A DNA stretch of 64,000 bases from Firmicutes bacterium UBA1702 (GCA_002320005.1 DCJK01000021.1:62285-126284); one strand, 5' to 3'. Shown: positions 45,110 through 54,060, counted from the stretch's first letter. A program made the numbers and translations. Notes: generated by a model not told the origin, from the sequence alone.

Positions 45110-46012
45110 ATGGCAACGGTAAAAAAAGGCGGTCTGGGCAGAGGTCTTGATGCCCTCTTTGCAGACGTGCCTGTAAAAGAACCGGCAGCGGAAAAAAATC
45201 AGAATGAAAAAAATTCTGCAGACGACAGAGACAGGGTACAATACATAAAAATCCACGACATTATGCCTAATGCCAATCAGCCGAGAAAAACTTTTAATGA
45301 GGAAAAAATCGGTGAACTGGCAGATTCGATAAAAGAGCATGGAATCATTCAGCCTATAGTCGTGCGAAAAAGAGAAAAAGGGTACGAAATAGTGGCAGGA
45401 GAACGCCGCTGGCGTGCGGCTATAAAAGCCGAATTGAGCCAGGTACCTTGCCTTGTAAGAGAGCTGAACGACGAGCAGAATATGCTCATAGCCATAATTG
45501 AAAACATGCAGAGGGAGGATCTTAATCCTATTGAAGAGGCAGAGGGATTAAGACAGATGTCGGAAACTTTCGGCATGACTCAGGAACAGATCTCAAAAAG
45601 CCTGGGAAAAAGCAGACCGTACATTACAAATTCCATGAGGCTGCTGAAGCTACCCGATTATATCAGAGACAGCATAGCGGAAGGCCAACTTTCGGCAGGA
45701 CATGGACGAACCCTGATAACGGTCACCGATGAAAAGATAAGAAGAGAGCTCTGGCAGAGAATAGTATCAGAAGGGCTTTCCGTGAGGGAAGCAGAAAAGT
45801 TGTCATCGTCCGGAGGAAAACATAAAAAGAAAAAGCCGGCTGCTTCGAAGAAAAAAATTCCTGATGTTCTGAGGGTGGAAGCAGAGCTTAAGGAAGTCCT
45901 GGGAACAAGAGTATCTATAAACAAAAAAGGAAGCAAGGGCAAAATAGAAATAGAATATTACTCATCAGAAGAACTGGAAAGACTCATAGAAATGTTGAAA
46001 TCACTCAGATAG
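45110..46012 (+). CDS. parB: Chromosome partitioning protein ParB/Spo0J
   Basis: 300 residues from the ATG at 45110, with GGAGGAGG before it; the longer frame is in parA. N-terminal basic GGLGRGLDALF (the ParA-activating peptide), CTPase domain (NANQPRKTF, GERRWRAAIKAE, ENMQREDLNP), HTH (FGMTQEQISKSLGKSRPYITNSMRLL) and C-terminal dimerisation region after a Lys-rich linker. Loads at parS and recruits SMC. Confidence 0.95.
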   Translation: MATVKKGGLGRGLDALFADVPVKEPAAEKNQNEKNSADDRDRVQYIKIHDIMPNANQPRKTFNEEKIGELADSIKEHGIIQPIVVRKREKGYEIVAGERRWRAAIKAELSQVPCLVRELNDEQNMLIAIIENMQREDLNPIEEAEGLRQMSETFGMTQEQISKSLGKSRPYITNSMRLLKLPDYIRDSIAEGQLSAGHGRTLITVTDEKIRRELWQRIVSEGLSVREAEKLSSSGGKHKKKKPAASKKKIPDVLRVEAELKEVLGTRVSINKKGSKGKIEIEYYSSEELERLIEMLKSLR

Positions 46013-46019
46013 GAGGATG

Positions 46020-46035
46020 TGTTTCACATGAAACT
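46020..46035 (+). promoter_or_regulatory. Second parS-like site, overlapping a start codon
   Basis: TGTTTCACATGAAACT is identical to the site at 44221 in 15 of 16 bases. It covers the ATG of the DUF1294 gene at 46028 and begins eight bases after the parB stop. Confidence 0.65.
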
Positions 46036-46300
46036 TTTTGTAGAGGGACTTCTTTTATGGAATGTGATAACCTTTCTGATGATGGGTATAGACAAAAGAA
46101 GATCCATAAAGAATAAAAGAAGAATAAGTGAAAAAACACTGATCCTCAGCAGTTTTTTTATGGGAGCAACAGGTACATGTCTGGGAACTGTAGTGTTTCA
46201 CCACAAGACACGAAAAATTAAGTTCAGAACCCTGCTGCCGTTGTCTTTAGTAATAAACATTGCAGTAATATATGTGTTCAACAGCATAAATATAATATAG
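46028..46300 (+). CDS. DUF1294 family membrane protein
   Basis: 90 residues from the ATG at 46028, 11 bases after AGGAGG; an alternative GTG at 46019 is too close to that site. Two to three hydrophobic helices (4-18, 38-58, 70-88) around the family motif GIDKRRSIKNKRRISEKTL and HHKTRKIKF. Function unknown. A parS-like site spans its start, and a terminator follows. Confidence 0.8.
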   Translation: MKLFVEGLLLWNVITFLMMGIDKRRSIKNKRRISEKTLILSSFFMGATGTCLGTVVFHHKTRKIKFRTLLPLSLVINIAVIYVFNSINII

Positions 46301-46304
46301 GAGG

Positions 46305-46330
46305 AAGCCTCTCGAAGCAGAGGCTTTTTT
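46305..46330 (+). terminator. Terminator between DUF1294 and SprT-like genes
   Basis: AAGCCTCT (46305-46312), CGAAGC loop, AGAGGCTT (46319-46326), then TTTT. It ends four bases before the next ATG. Confidence 0.82.
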
Positions 46331-46334
46331 ATCT

Positions 46335-46868
46335 ATGGAAGAAGAAAAAATCAGATATATGGTGGAAAAAACAGCTGAATTGTTAAGAAAAGAAGGCATT
46401 CCTGTGTCAAAACAAATCAGCAGAGTAGTTATAAACAATCGTGCCCAAAAGAGACTTGGCACCTGCAGAAAAACAGTTGATTTATCAGGGAAAGAGTCGT
46501 ACACCATTGAAATTTCCGGAATAGCTCTGAAATGCGGTGAAAAGGAAATAATGGAAATAATAATTCACGAACTGCTGCATACTTGTCCGGAATGCCTGAA
46601 TCATGGAAAAAAATGGAAAGAATATGCATCCAAAGTACATAAAATGACAGGATATAGAATAACCTCCACGGCATCTTATGAAAACCTGGGGATAGACGTG
46701 CCGGAAACAAGTCCGAGAACTGTTTACAGAATTAAATGCCGGAACTGCGGATATATATATGTAAGAAAAAAAATCTGCCCTCTTGTGAAGAATCCGGGGA
46801 AATACAGATGCGGCAAGTGTGGTTCTTCCCTTTTAAATGCAGAAAAAAGCACAATATCTTGTAGATGA
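46335..46868 (+). CDS. SprT-like zinc metalloprotease-domain protein
   Basis: 177 residues. The zinc motif IIIHELLHTCPECLNHGKKW holds HExxH plus a distal His, as in SprT/Spartan proteins. A C-terminal zinc ribbon has CRNC (about 135) and CGKC (about 157). Spartan relatives degrade DNA-protein crosslinks; the bacterial role is not settled. There is no ribosome-binding site: the ATG begins just after a terminator, and a later Met at 46359 is a possible start. Insertion in an otherwise conserved parB-gdpP interval. Confidence 0.8.
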   Translation: MEEEKIRYMVEKTAELLRKEGIPVSKQISRVVINNRAQKRLGTCRKTVDLSGKESYTIEISGIALKCGEKEIMEIIIHELLHTCPECLNHGKKWKEYASKVHKMTGYRITSTASYENLGIDVPETSPRTVYRIKCRNCGYIYVRKKICPLVKNPGKYRCGKCGSSLLNAEKSTISCR

Positions 46869-46906
46869 AAAAAAAGAATGAGTATGATATAATATATTGA
46901 TTATCT

Positions 46907-46934
46907 TTGACCATAAAGGGTGTGAAGGTATTAT
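46907..46934 (+). promoter_or_regulatory. Promoter of gdpP-rplI-dnaB
   Basis: TTGACC (46907-46912), 16-base spacer, TATTAT (46929-46934). The leader of about 75 bases includes an inverted AAGGGT/ACCCTT pair (46916-46921 and 46963-46968), the left part lying within the promoter. Confidence 0.6.
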
Positions 46935-47015
46935 CACAAAACCAACACTTAAAAATACCCTTAAAATGTTAAAATAAACAAAGGTCGCATCTTTGCAGAA
47001 CAGCGGAGAAGAAAA

Positions 47016-48773
47016 ATGAGTACAGAAAAACTTGAAAATCTGATATCATCATATATTCCTATGCCGGCCTGCGTTATAAACAGCGCAGGAAAGGTACTGA
47101 GCGCCAATGATAAGATAGGCGAGGTATTTTTATATGAAGGAATTGTTGACGGAGATATATTTGCCCTCACGGGCATAAAGACGCCGGAGCTTTTTGAAGC
47201 TGCCCGAAAAAACGAACATCCGCTGCTTAAAAGGAATGACAGGATATTCCGCCTTATATGTCAAGAAGTGGACGGAACTGAGGAAAATGAGCTTTCCATA
47301 GTGTTCGGCGACGTCACAAACCTTGAAGAACTTAAAGAGAAATACAACAAGGAAAAAATTTGTATAGCAAAGATACAAATTGATAATTACGACGAGCTTA
47401 TTGCCAATACGCCCGCTGACTTAAGGCTTTCTGTTCCCAACGAGATAGACAGAATACTGAGAAGATGGGCCGAAAAAATAAACGCCTCGTTAAATAAGAT
47501 GAAAGAGGAGGCATATGTTGCTGCCTTTGAACAGCAGCAGTTGGAAAAGCTTACGTCATCTAAATTCGAGATGCTTGATGAAGTAAGAGCAATAGATTCC
47601 GGTATAGATTTTCCGGTAAGTCTCAGTATAGGAGTGGGAGCCGGAGGAAAGACCCCGCAGCAGACTGAGGAATATGCAGACGGAGCTCTGGATCTGGCCC
47701 TTGGAAGAGGCGGAGACCAGGCCGTACTTAAGAGAAATATAAAAGTTGAATATTTTGGAGGAAAACTGCAGACTGTAGAAAAAAGAAACAAGGGTAAATC
47801 AAGAATAGTAGGACATGCCCTGAGACAGCTGGTTGAGCAGTCCAAAAAAGTCTTTATAATGGGACATAAAAATCCGGATATGGACTGCTTTGGAGCGGCA
47901 CTTGGAGTTATGCGCTTCTGCTCCCTTTGTGACAGAGATCCCTACATAGTTATAGATAACTACAAGGAAGCTCTTCAGACTGTTTACAAGCAGGCCAAGG
48001 AAAGTGAGAACTACAGATTTATATCCAGTGCAAAGGCACAGACACTGGCTGATGGCGAGAGCCTTCTTATAGTTCTGGATACTCACAGACCAAGCATGGT
48101 TCAGTGCCGTGAACTTCTGGATATATGTGAGAGAGTGGTTATAATTGATCATCATCGGCGTGTAGAAGATTTTATAGAAAACCCCATGCTTGCATATATG
48201 GAATCCTATGCTTCTTCAACCAGCGAACTTGTTGCGGAAATTCTGCAGTACATGACGGGAAAGAAAGTTCTTGAAAAGCTGGAGGCCGAAGCGTTGCTGG
48301 CAGGAATGACTGTTGATACCAATGGTTTTACCGTAAAGACCGGAGTAAGAACCTTTGAAGCCGCTGCATGGTTGAGAAGACAGGGTGCAGATCCTACAGA
48401 AGTCAGCAGATTCTTCCAGGAGGACATGGAAAGCTTCATGATAAAAGCAGAAGCAATGGCTACTGCAAAGCAGCATTCCGGAGGTGTCATGACTTCCCTA
48501 TGCGGGACAAAGCATCCCGATGAGCAGGTCATATGCGCACAGGTTGCAGACAGACTTCTTTCAGTCAAAGGAGTTAAAGCAAGTTTTGTTGCGGGAATCA
48601 ACACAGAAGGAAAAACCGTGATAAGCGCCAGATCACTGGGTGAAGTCAATGTACAGATAATAATGGAGAAATTCAACGGAGGAGGTCATTTGACCACCGC
48701 AGCAGCACAGGTGGATATGCCTCCAGAAGACGCTATAGATAAAATTTTGGAAATGATGGAGGAAGAACAATGA
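47016..48773 (+). CDS. gdpP: c-di-AMP phosphodiesterase GdpP without the membrane anchor
   Basis: 585 residues. PAS-like domain (about 5-110), degenerate GGDEF (about 110-245; the signature is GRGGDQAVLK), DHH (about 275-430; GHKNPDMDCFGAA and DHHRRV) and DHHA1 (about 460-580; NGGGHLTTAAAQ). Typical GdpP proteins are about 655 residues with two N-terminal membrane helices; here the first Met is directly before the PAS domain. Hydrolyses c-di-AMP. Operon with rplI (four-base overlap). Confidence 0.92.
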   Translation: MSTEKLENLISSYIPMPACVINSAGKVLSANDKIGEVFLYEGIVDGDIFALTGIKTPELFEAARKNEHPLLKRNDRIFRLICQEVDGTEENELSIVFGDVTNLEELKEKYNKEKICIAKIQIDNYDELIANTPADLRLSVPNEIDRILRRWAEKINASLNKMKEEAYVAAFEQQQLEKLTSSKFEMLDEVRAIDSGIDFPVSLSIGVGAGGKTPQQTEEYADGALDLALGRGGDQAVLKRNIKVEYFGGKLQTVEKRNKGKSRIVGHALRQLVEQSKKVFIMGHKNPDMDCFGAALGVMRFCSLCDRDPYIVIDNYKEALQTVYKQAKESENYRFISSAKAQTLADGESLLIVLDTHRPSMVQCRELLDICERVVIIDHHRRVEDFIENPMLAYMESYASSTSELVAEILQYMTGKKVLEKLEAEALLAGMTVDTNGFTVKTGVRTFEAAAWLRRQGADPTEVSRFFQEDMESFMIKAEAMATAKQHSGGVMTSLCGTKHPDEQVICAQVADRLLSVKGVKASFVAGINTEGKTVISARSLGEVNVQIIMEKFNGGGHLTTAAAQVDMPPEDAIDKILEMMEEEQ

Positions 48774-49216
48774 TAGTTATTTTAAATAAAGATGTAAAAG
48801 GAACAGGAAAAGCCGGAGATGTTGTAAAGGTAAGTGACGGATACGCAAGAAACATGCTTATTCCAAGAGGCCTTGCAACGGAGGCTACTCAGGGAAACAT
48901 CAGACATCTTGAAAAGCAGAAGGCTATCGCTGCAGAAAAAAAAGCCGAAGAAAAGGCTCAGGCACAGCAGCAGGCAGAAAAAATCCAAAAAGCTTCAGTA
49001 CTGATTAAGACAAAAGCAGGAAAAGGCGGAAAAATTTTCGGATCAATAACTTCCAAAGATATTTCAGAAGCCCTCAGGGAACAACACGGAATTGACATTG
49101 ATAAGAAAAAATTTCAGATGGATGCACCACTTAAGCAGACAGGGGAGACAGGCGTGGATATCAAATTGTACCAGGATATAATTGCGCGCCTTACAGTGAT
49201 TATCGAAGCAGAGTAA
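48770..49216 (+). CDS. rplI: 50S ribosomal protein L9
   Basis: 148 residues. N-terminal domain MIVILNKDVKGTGKAGDVVKVSDGYARNMLIP, long central helix, C-terminal domain with FGSITSKDI. Binds 23S rRNA domain V. Its ATG overlaps the gdpP stop (ATGA), and dnaB follows after 20 bases, as in other Firmicutes. Confidence 0.96.
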   Translation: MIVILNKDVKGTGKAGDVVKVSDGYARNMLIPRGLATEATQGNIRHLEKQKAIAAEKKAEEKAQAQQQAEKIQKASVLIKTKAGKGGKIFGSITSKDISEALREQHGIDIDKKKFQMDAPLKQTGETGVDIKLYQDIIARLTVIIEAE

Positions 49217-49236
49217 AACAGTATCGGGAGAAGAAC

Positions 49237-50550
49237 ATGGACAGGATACCTCCGCACAATGAAGAAGCAGAAAGAAGCGTGCTGGGATCGGCAATGCTCA
49301 GCAAGGACGCGCTCCTTGATGTATCGGAAGAAGTAAAAACCGAAGACTTCTATAATGAAAGTCACAGAGAAATTTTTGATGCGATAATGCACCTGTATCG
49401 CAATAATACAGCAGTAGATATGCTTACGGTGTGCGAGGAACTCAACAAGAGAAAAACTCTTGACATGACAGGAGGCAGAGCGTATATAGCGACGCTTACG
49501 GCTGAAGTGCCTTCTACTGCCAACGCCGGAGAATATGCGAAAATAGTTGCAGAAAAAGCTATGCTCAGGCAGCTGATTTCGGCGTCAGAAGAGATAGCAG
49601 CCAAAGGATACAGTGATAAAATAGAAGCACGCAGATTGCTGGATTTGGCAGAAGGCGATATTTTCAGAATCGCCCAGAAAAGACAGCGCAATGATTATGC
49701 CAGAATACAGGATGTTCTTATAAGCAATCTTAAACTCATAGATGAAGCAGAGAAAAATAAAGGAGATGTTATAGGCCTTCCTACAGGTTTTAAAGCTCTT
49801 GATGAAAAGACCTCCGGCCTGCAGCCGTCGGATCTTGTCATTGTGGCAGCTCGTCCGGGAATGGGAAAGACAGCTTTTGCGCTTAACATTGCGGCTCAGA
49901 GTGCAGTAAAAGCAGAGGCCTCTGTAATAATTTTCAGCCTTGAAATGTCCAGAGAACAGCTGGGACAGAGACTTATTGCCATGCAGGCAAGAGTGGAATC
50001 GGAAAAACTGAAAAAAGGAAATCTGGATCTGAAGGATTGGGACAGAATAAATATGGCTCTTAATGAGCTTAACAATACAAGGATAGTCATTGATGACACA
50101 CCGGGAATAACCATAATGGAAATGCGCAACAAGTGCAGGCGGCTTAAAGCCGAGCAAGGTCTTGATCTGATTGTTGTAGATTATCTTCAGCTGATGACAT
50201 ATGAAGGAAGAGCAGACAGCAGACAACAGGAAATAAGTGCTCTCTCGAGAAACTTAAAACTTCTGGCAAGAGAGATGGAATGCCCGGTCATTGTTCTTTC
50301 GCAGCTTTCACGAGCACCGGAGCTGAGGCAGGACAAGCGGCCAATGCTCTCAGACCTGAGAGAATCAGGATCCATCGAGCAGGATGCAGATATAGTAATG
50401 TTCCTGTATAGAGATGATTACTACAACGAAGAAACCGAAAAACCAGGAGTTTGTGAGGTAAATATTGCCAAGCACAGAAGCGGACCTACCGACAGAATAG
50501 AACTCACATGGGTGGCACGCTACACTAAATTCAGCGATAAAGCCCTGTAA
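49237..50550 (+). CDS. dnaB: Replicative DNA helicase DnaB
   Basis: 437 residues. N-terminal helical domain (PPHNEEAERSVLGSAML), linker, RecA-like motor with Walker A ARPGMGKTAFALN, Walker B LIVVDYLQLM and SDLRESGSIEQDADIVMFLYRD. The hexameric replicative helicase (called dnaC in B. subtilis). The DnaD/DnaC-N fusion that could assist loading is encoded two genes on. Confidence 0.97.
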   Translation: MDRIPPHNEEAERSVLGSAMLSKDALLDVSEEVKTEDFYNESHREIFDAIMHLYRNNTAVDMLTVCEELNKRKTLDMTGGRAYIATLTAEVPSTANAGEYAKIVAEKAMLRQLISASEEIAAKGYSDKIEARRLLDLAEGDIFRIAQKRQRNDYARIQDVLISNLKLIDEAEKNKGDVIGLPTGFKALDEKTSGLQPSDLVIVAARPGMGKTAFALNIAAQSAVKAEASVIIFSLEMSREQLGQRLIAMQARVESEKLKKGNLDLKDWDRINMALNELNNTRIVIDDTPGITIMEMRNKCRRLKAEQGLDLIVVDYLQLMTYEGRADSRQQEISALSRNLKLLAREMECPVIVLSQLSRAPELRQDKRPMLSDLRESGSIEQDADIVMFLYRDDYYNEETEKPGVCEVNIAKHRSGPTDRIELTWVARYTKFSDKAL

Positions 50551-50585
50551 CTTCAGTTATAACAGAACCATAGCAGGAGGTTTAT

Positions 50586-50780
50586 ATGATTACAGAGAAA
50601 ATGACTGTTTCGGAAGTTTTATCCATGGATGAAAAGTACGAAAAAATCTTTGAAAAGTATCTGTTGACCTGCGCCGGATGCCCGGGTGCCGAAAACGAAA
50701 CTTTGGAGCAGGCGGCTGACGGACACGGAATCAATCTGGAGAGACTGCTCAGCGAACTCAACGGAGCAGAAAAGGCATGA
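50586..50780 (+). CDS. DUF1858 domain protein
   Basis: 64 residues. Core motif VSEVLSMDEKYEKIFEKYLLTCAGCPGAENETLEQAADGHG, where CAGCP is the paired-cysteine segment of this small domain. AGGAGG precedes the ATG. Overlaps the DnaD-type gene by four bases. Function unknown; DUF1858 proteins are often redox- or ligand-binding helpers. Its fixed place in a replication gene run is noted but not explained. Confidence 0.8.
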   Translation: MITEKMTVSEVLSMDEKYEKIFEKYLLTCAGCPGAENETLEQAADGHGINLERLLSELNGAEKA

Positions 50781-52060
50781 GTTTTATCAGAGAAAAAGTA
50801 AGGGACTTTTATCTTTTAACCACAGATGTGGAAAATATCTTTATCAACGAATATATGCCTACGGCACCGGGAGATTTTGTTAAGATTTATCTTTATGGTC
50901 TTCTCTACAGCCAGAACGATGCAGAGATGAGTTTTGAGCAGATGAGCCGGCAGCTGGGCGTAAGCAGATCAAGAATAGAAGATGCCTGGCTTTACTGGGA
51001 GAAGATGGGTGTAATAGAAAGAATCCCTTCACAGAGTAAAACGGAACAATTTGATATATGCTTTAAGCAGTTGAGGACACTGATGTATGGCGGAGAGGCA
51101 GAGGAAACAAAAAAGCCAAAACCACCTGCAAAGGAAGAATCCGCCGCAGATGATTGTCTCTGTGACAGCAGACTCAGAGATCTGCTCTTTGCCATGGAGC
51201 AGCTTCTGGGAAAATTACTGTCGCCTAAGGAGACCCGGGAAATTTTCGCTTGGGCAGAAGAATTGCACGCTACAGAAGAGGTGATTCTCGCAGCGGCAGA
51301 ATACTGTGTGGAAAAAGGGAAAAAGTCTGTGAATTACATAGCAAAAGTTGTGCGCCAATGGACTGAAGACGGAATGGAAACGTCGGAAGATGTCGAAAAC
51401 CACCTGAGAGATCTGGAGTCGCGGATGGGAAATCATAAGAAGATTATGCAGGCTTTGGGACTTAACAGAGGGGAAACCGAAGCGGAGCGCAAAATGATAG
51501 ACAGCTGGTTTGACGAAATGCACTTCAACATGGATAGAGTCATGGAAGCCTGTGCAAAGGCATCTTTTATTTCCAGCCCCAACTTGCGCTATGTGAATAA
51601 AGTCCTGCTGAACTGGCAGGAGGAAGCAATTAAAAACGGAAGGGATGTTAACAGCAGAATAACTGTTACTCAGTCCCAGCTCAAAAAATACTACGAGTAC
51701 CTCAGAAAAAAAGCAGAAGAAGAGGCAGAAAAACGCAAAAAAGAAGTCTACGAAAGAATGCCGAGAATAAAGGAGCTGGATGAGGAAATTCTGGATCTCG
51801 GAAGAAAATTTTCCGTAGACCTGTTAAGCGGAAAACCTTCTGATATTGCAGAAACCAGAAGAATGATAAAACTTCTTGAGGAAGAGCGTGCTGTGCTGCT
51901 TACGGAAAACAACTACAGGCAGGATTACACAGACATAAAATATACCTGCGAAAAATGCGGGGATACAGGAGTAACTGAAGATGGAAAGAGATGCTCCTGC
52001 GTAAAAGAAAGAATGGGAGAAGCGGAATTATGGCAAAACTCGAATTTATCAGAAAAATAA
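50777..52060 (+). CDS. DnaD-domain protein fused to the N-terminal region of a DnaC-type helicase loader
   Basis: 427 residues. N-terminal winged helix (1-95; GDFVKIYLYGLLYSQ, LGVSRSRIEDAWLYWEKMGVIE), two DnaB_2/DnaD C-type repeats (about 133-205 and 220-290, YIAKVVRQW and YVNKVLLNW), then from about 304 a coiled segment (EVYERMPRIKELDEEI) and a Cys cluster (YTCEKCGDTGVTEDGKRCSC, about 389-410) that in other Clostridia begins the DnaC loader encoded next to DnaD. The reading ends soon after, with no AAA+ domain. Overlaps the next gene by 31 bases. Confidence 0.82.
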   Translation: MSFIREKVRDFYLLTTDVENIFINEYMPTAPGDFVKIYLYGLLYSQNDAEMSFEQMSRQLGVSRSRIEDAWLYWEKMGVIERIPSQSKTEQFDICFKQLRTLMYGGEAEETKKPKPPAKEESAADDCLCDSRLRDLLFAMEQLLGKLLSPKETREIFAWAEELHATEEVILAAAEYCVEKGKKSVNYIAKVVRQWTEDGMETSEDVENHLRDLESRMGNHKKIMQALGLNRGETEAERKMIDSWFDEMHFNMDRVMEACAKASFISSPNLRYVNKVLLNWQEEAIKNGRDVNSRITVTQSQLKKYYEYLRKKAEEEAEKRKKEVYERMPRIKELDEEILDLGRKFSVDLLSGKPSDIAETRRMIKLLEEERAVLLTENNYRQDYTDIKYTCEKCGDTGVTEDGKRCSCVKERMGEAELWQNSNLSEK

Positions 52061-53715
52061 AGAAAAAAGATGTGCCATCGGAAGAAACGCAGAAAAAAAA
52101 CAGTGAACAAAAGCCAAAAGAAAAAAAACCAAAAGGCGAGAAGGGAACACACCCGGTTTTTAATAAAATATGGGAACTTGCCGGAGATTTTATAGAAGCT
52201 GTCGACGAGACCATCTCTGAAATGGGAGAAATCGGCGAAGCAGGAGCCAAAGGAATAATAACCGTAGGCGCGGCAGTCATAAATGGATATGATAAACTGG
52301 CAGCGGTAGTCGAATGGTATGTCCTTAAGGTTCTGGTAAAGGCCGGAAGAAAATCACATGATATAAGCATCAAAGTCATAAAAAACAAGCGTGAAATAAT
52401 AAAAAACGCTGTTATACTGGGTGCAGGCTGCATCTTCTTGGTAGGCTTCTTCACATGGGCCACCGTATACGAATATTCATACAACGGAAGAGCTCTCGGT
52501 GTAGTTCGTGAAAAAAAGGATGTCCTCGAAATTCTTGAACTTGCCAGTGAAGAGCTTTCTCAGGAATATGGCTCCAGCATCGTGATAGATCCTGAAACCG
52601 ACATATCTTTCAGACCGGTGGTAGCTTACGGCAAAGACGTGGATACAGAGGACGATGTGTTGAGAAGACTCACTTACATGGGTGAAATAAATGCACAGGC
52701 CAGCGCAATTATTGCCAATGGTCAGACCATTGCGATTGTTGAAAACGATGATGTTGCAAACAAGGTTCTGGAGGATATAAAGAAAATCTTTGTGACAGAT
52801 TCAGACAACACGAAATACGAATATATAGGATTTGTTGAAGATGTAAAGATAGAGCCGATAAGCACAAAACTGGCAAACGTGACCAGCAGAAGTGCCGCGG
52901 TAGAAAAGATACGAAGCGGAGGTCAGAAGGCATCAGAATATATTGTTCAGTCGGGAGACAGTATCTACGGTATCTGTGACAAACTGGGACTGAGCCTGAG
53001 CGAACTGCAGGAGATGAATCCGAATCTGGGAGAAGACTCACTGATTCATGTGGGCGATTCTATAAAGATACAGAAAGAAGTGCCTCTGCTGACTATAAAA
53101 ACTATAGAGGTTTCAACCTTTGCAGAGTCAATACCGTTTGAAACCGAATACCAGAACTCAAGCTACTATTATGAGGGAGAAAGCTTTGTAGGCAGAGAAG
53201 GAACAGCAGGAAAGGCCAGCGTAACTGCTCGTCTTACAAAATACAACGGAGAAATCGTAGAGAGAGAAGACCTCAGCAAGGAGACTCTGGTTGAACCTGT
53301 CAGCAAGATAATACTGAAAGGAACAAAGAAAGTTCCACCTAAGAAGGGAACCGGAACCTTCATTATGCCTGTAAACGGAAGCATATCCTCATACTTCGGA
53401 TACAGATGGGGACGACTCCACGAAGGTATTGATATACCGGCCTCCACAGGAACGCCGATAAAAGCCTCTGACGGCGGAACCGTAGTTCTGTCCGGATGGT
53501 ATTACGGTTACGGATATACGGTAATCATAGATCATGGAGGCAATCTCAGAACTCTGTACGGACACTGCAGCCAACTCTATGTAAGTGTGGGCGAAAGTGT
53601 ATTCCAGGGACAGACCATTGCGGCGGTAGGAAATACCGGAAACAGCTATGGAGCACATTGTCATTTTGAAGTTCACGTGGGAGGAACACCTGTAGACCCG
53701 ATGGGATATCTGTAA
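52030..53715 (+). CDS. Membrane-anchored M23 peptidase with LysM and G5 domains
   Basis: 562 residues from the ATG at 52030 (GGGAG upstream); a longer frame from 51991 is in the fusion gene. Lys/Glu-rich cytoplasmic N-terminus (1-40), amphipathic helices, membrane helix about 126-146, LysM about 302-347 (VQSGDSIYGICDKLG), G5-like region about 350-435, and lytic M23 domain about 440-562 with HEGIDI, GHCSQL and HCHFEVH. Probably cleaves peptidoglycan outside the membrane. Starts inside the preceding frame by 31 bases. Confidence 0.88.
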   Translation: MAKLEFIRKIKKKDVPSEETQKKNSEQKPKEKKPKGEKGTHPVFNKIWELAGDFIEAVDETISEMGEIGEAGAKGIITVGAAVINGYDKLAAVVEWYVLKVLVKAGRKSHDISIKVIKNKREIIKNAVILGAGCIFLVGFFTWATVYEYSYNGRALGVVREKKDVLEILELASEELSQEYGSSIVIDPETDISFRPVVAYGKDVDTEDDVLRRLTYMGEINAQASAIIANGQTIAIVENDDVANKVLEDIKKIFVTDSDNTKYEYIGFVEDVKIEPISTKLANVTSRSAAVEKIRSGGQKASEYIVQSGDSIYGICDKLGLSLSELQEMNPNLGEDSLIHVGDSIKIQKEVPLLTIKTIEVSTFAESIPFETEYQNSSYYYEGESFVGREGTAGKASVTARLTKYNGEIVEREDLSKETLVEPVSKIILKGTKKVPPKKGTGTFIMPVNGSISSYFGYRWGRLHEGIDIPASTGTPIKASDGGTVVLSGWYYGYGYTVIIDHGGNLRTLYGHCSQLYVSVGESVFQGQTIAAVGNTGNSYGAHCHFEVHVGGTPVDPMGYL

Positions 53716-53721
53716 AATAAT

Positions 53722-53755
53722 AAAGCAGGCCGGTTCTTAACGGGCCTGCTTTTAG
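53722..53755 (+). terminator. Terminator of the gdpP-to-M23 operon
   Basis: AAAGCAGGCC (53722-53731) pairs with GGCCTGCTTT (53743-53752), followed by T-rich DNA. CATATACT (53756-53763) just after resembles a sigma-E -10 element and could start the yabP transcript. Confidence 0.85.
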
Positions 53756-53793
53756 CATATACTCTGAAAGATATGTTTTAAGGAGCAGAGTGT

Positions 53794-54060
53794 ATGGAAA
53801 ATCATTATATTACATTGGAAAACAGAGAAAAAATCACAATCAGCCAGGTTCTGGATGTAGATGCCTTCGATGAAGACAATCTCTGGGCAAATCTCAAAGA
53901 CGGAGGAATAGAGCTTACCGGCGAGAAACTGAATATAGAAAAGCTGGATCTGGAAGAAGGAATGCTGGTGGTTTCAGGAAAAATAAGCTCTTTATCCTAT
54001 ACAGACAAGAAAACAAAAGAAACCGGCGGCCTATTAAGAAAGTTCAGAAAAAATCCATGA
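53794..54060 (+). CDS. yabP: Sporulation protein YabP
   Basis: 88 residues. ENREKITISQVLDVDAFDEDNLWANLKDG and GEKLNIEKLDLEEGMLVVSGKI are the YabP/YqfC family core. In Bacillus it is made in the mother cell under sigma-E and takes part in coat formation. AAGGAG precedes the ATG. Overlaps yabQ by four bases. A CATATACT sequence upstream fits a sigma-E promoter. Confidence 0.92.
   Translation: MENHYITLENREKITISQVLDVDAFDEDNLWANLKDGGIELTGEKLNIEKLDLEEGMLVVSGKISSLSYTDKKTKETGGLLRKFRKNP

Noticed and set aside
46196..46215. Third parS-like site
   Set aside because: TGTTTCACCACAAGAC matches only half of the palindrome.
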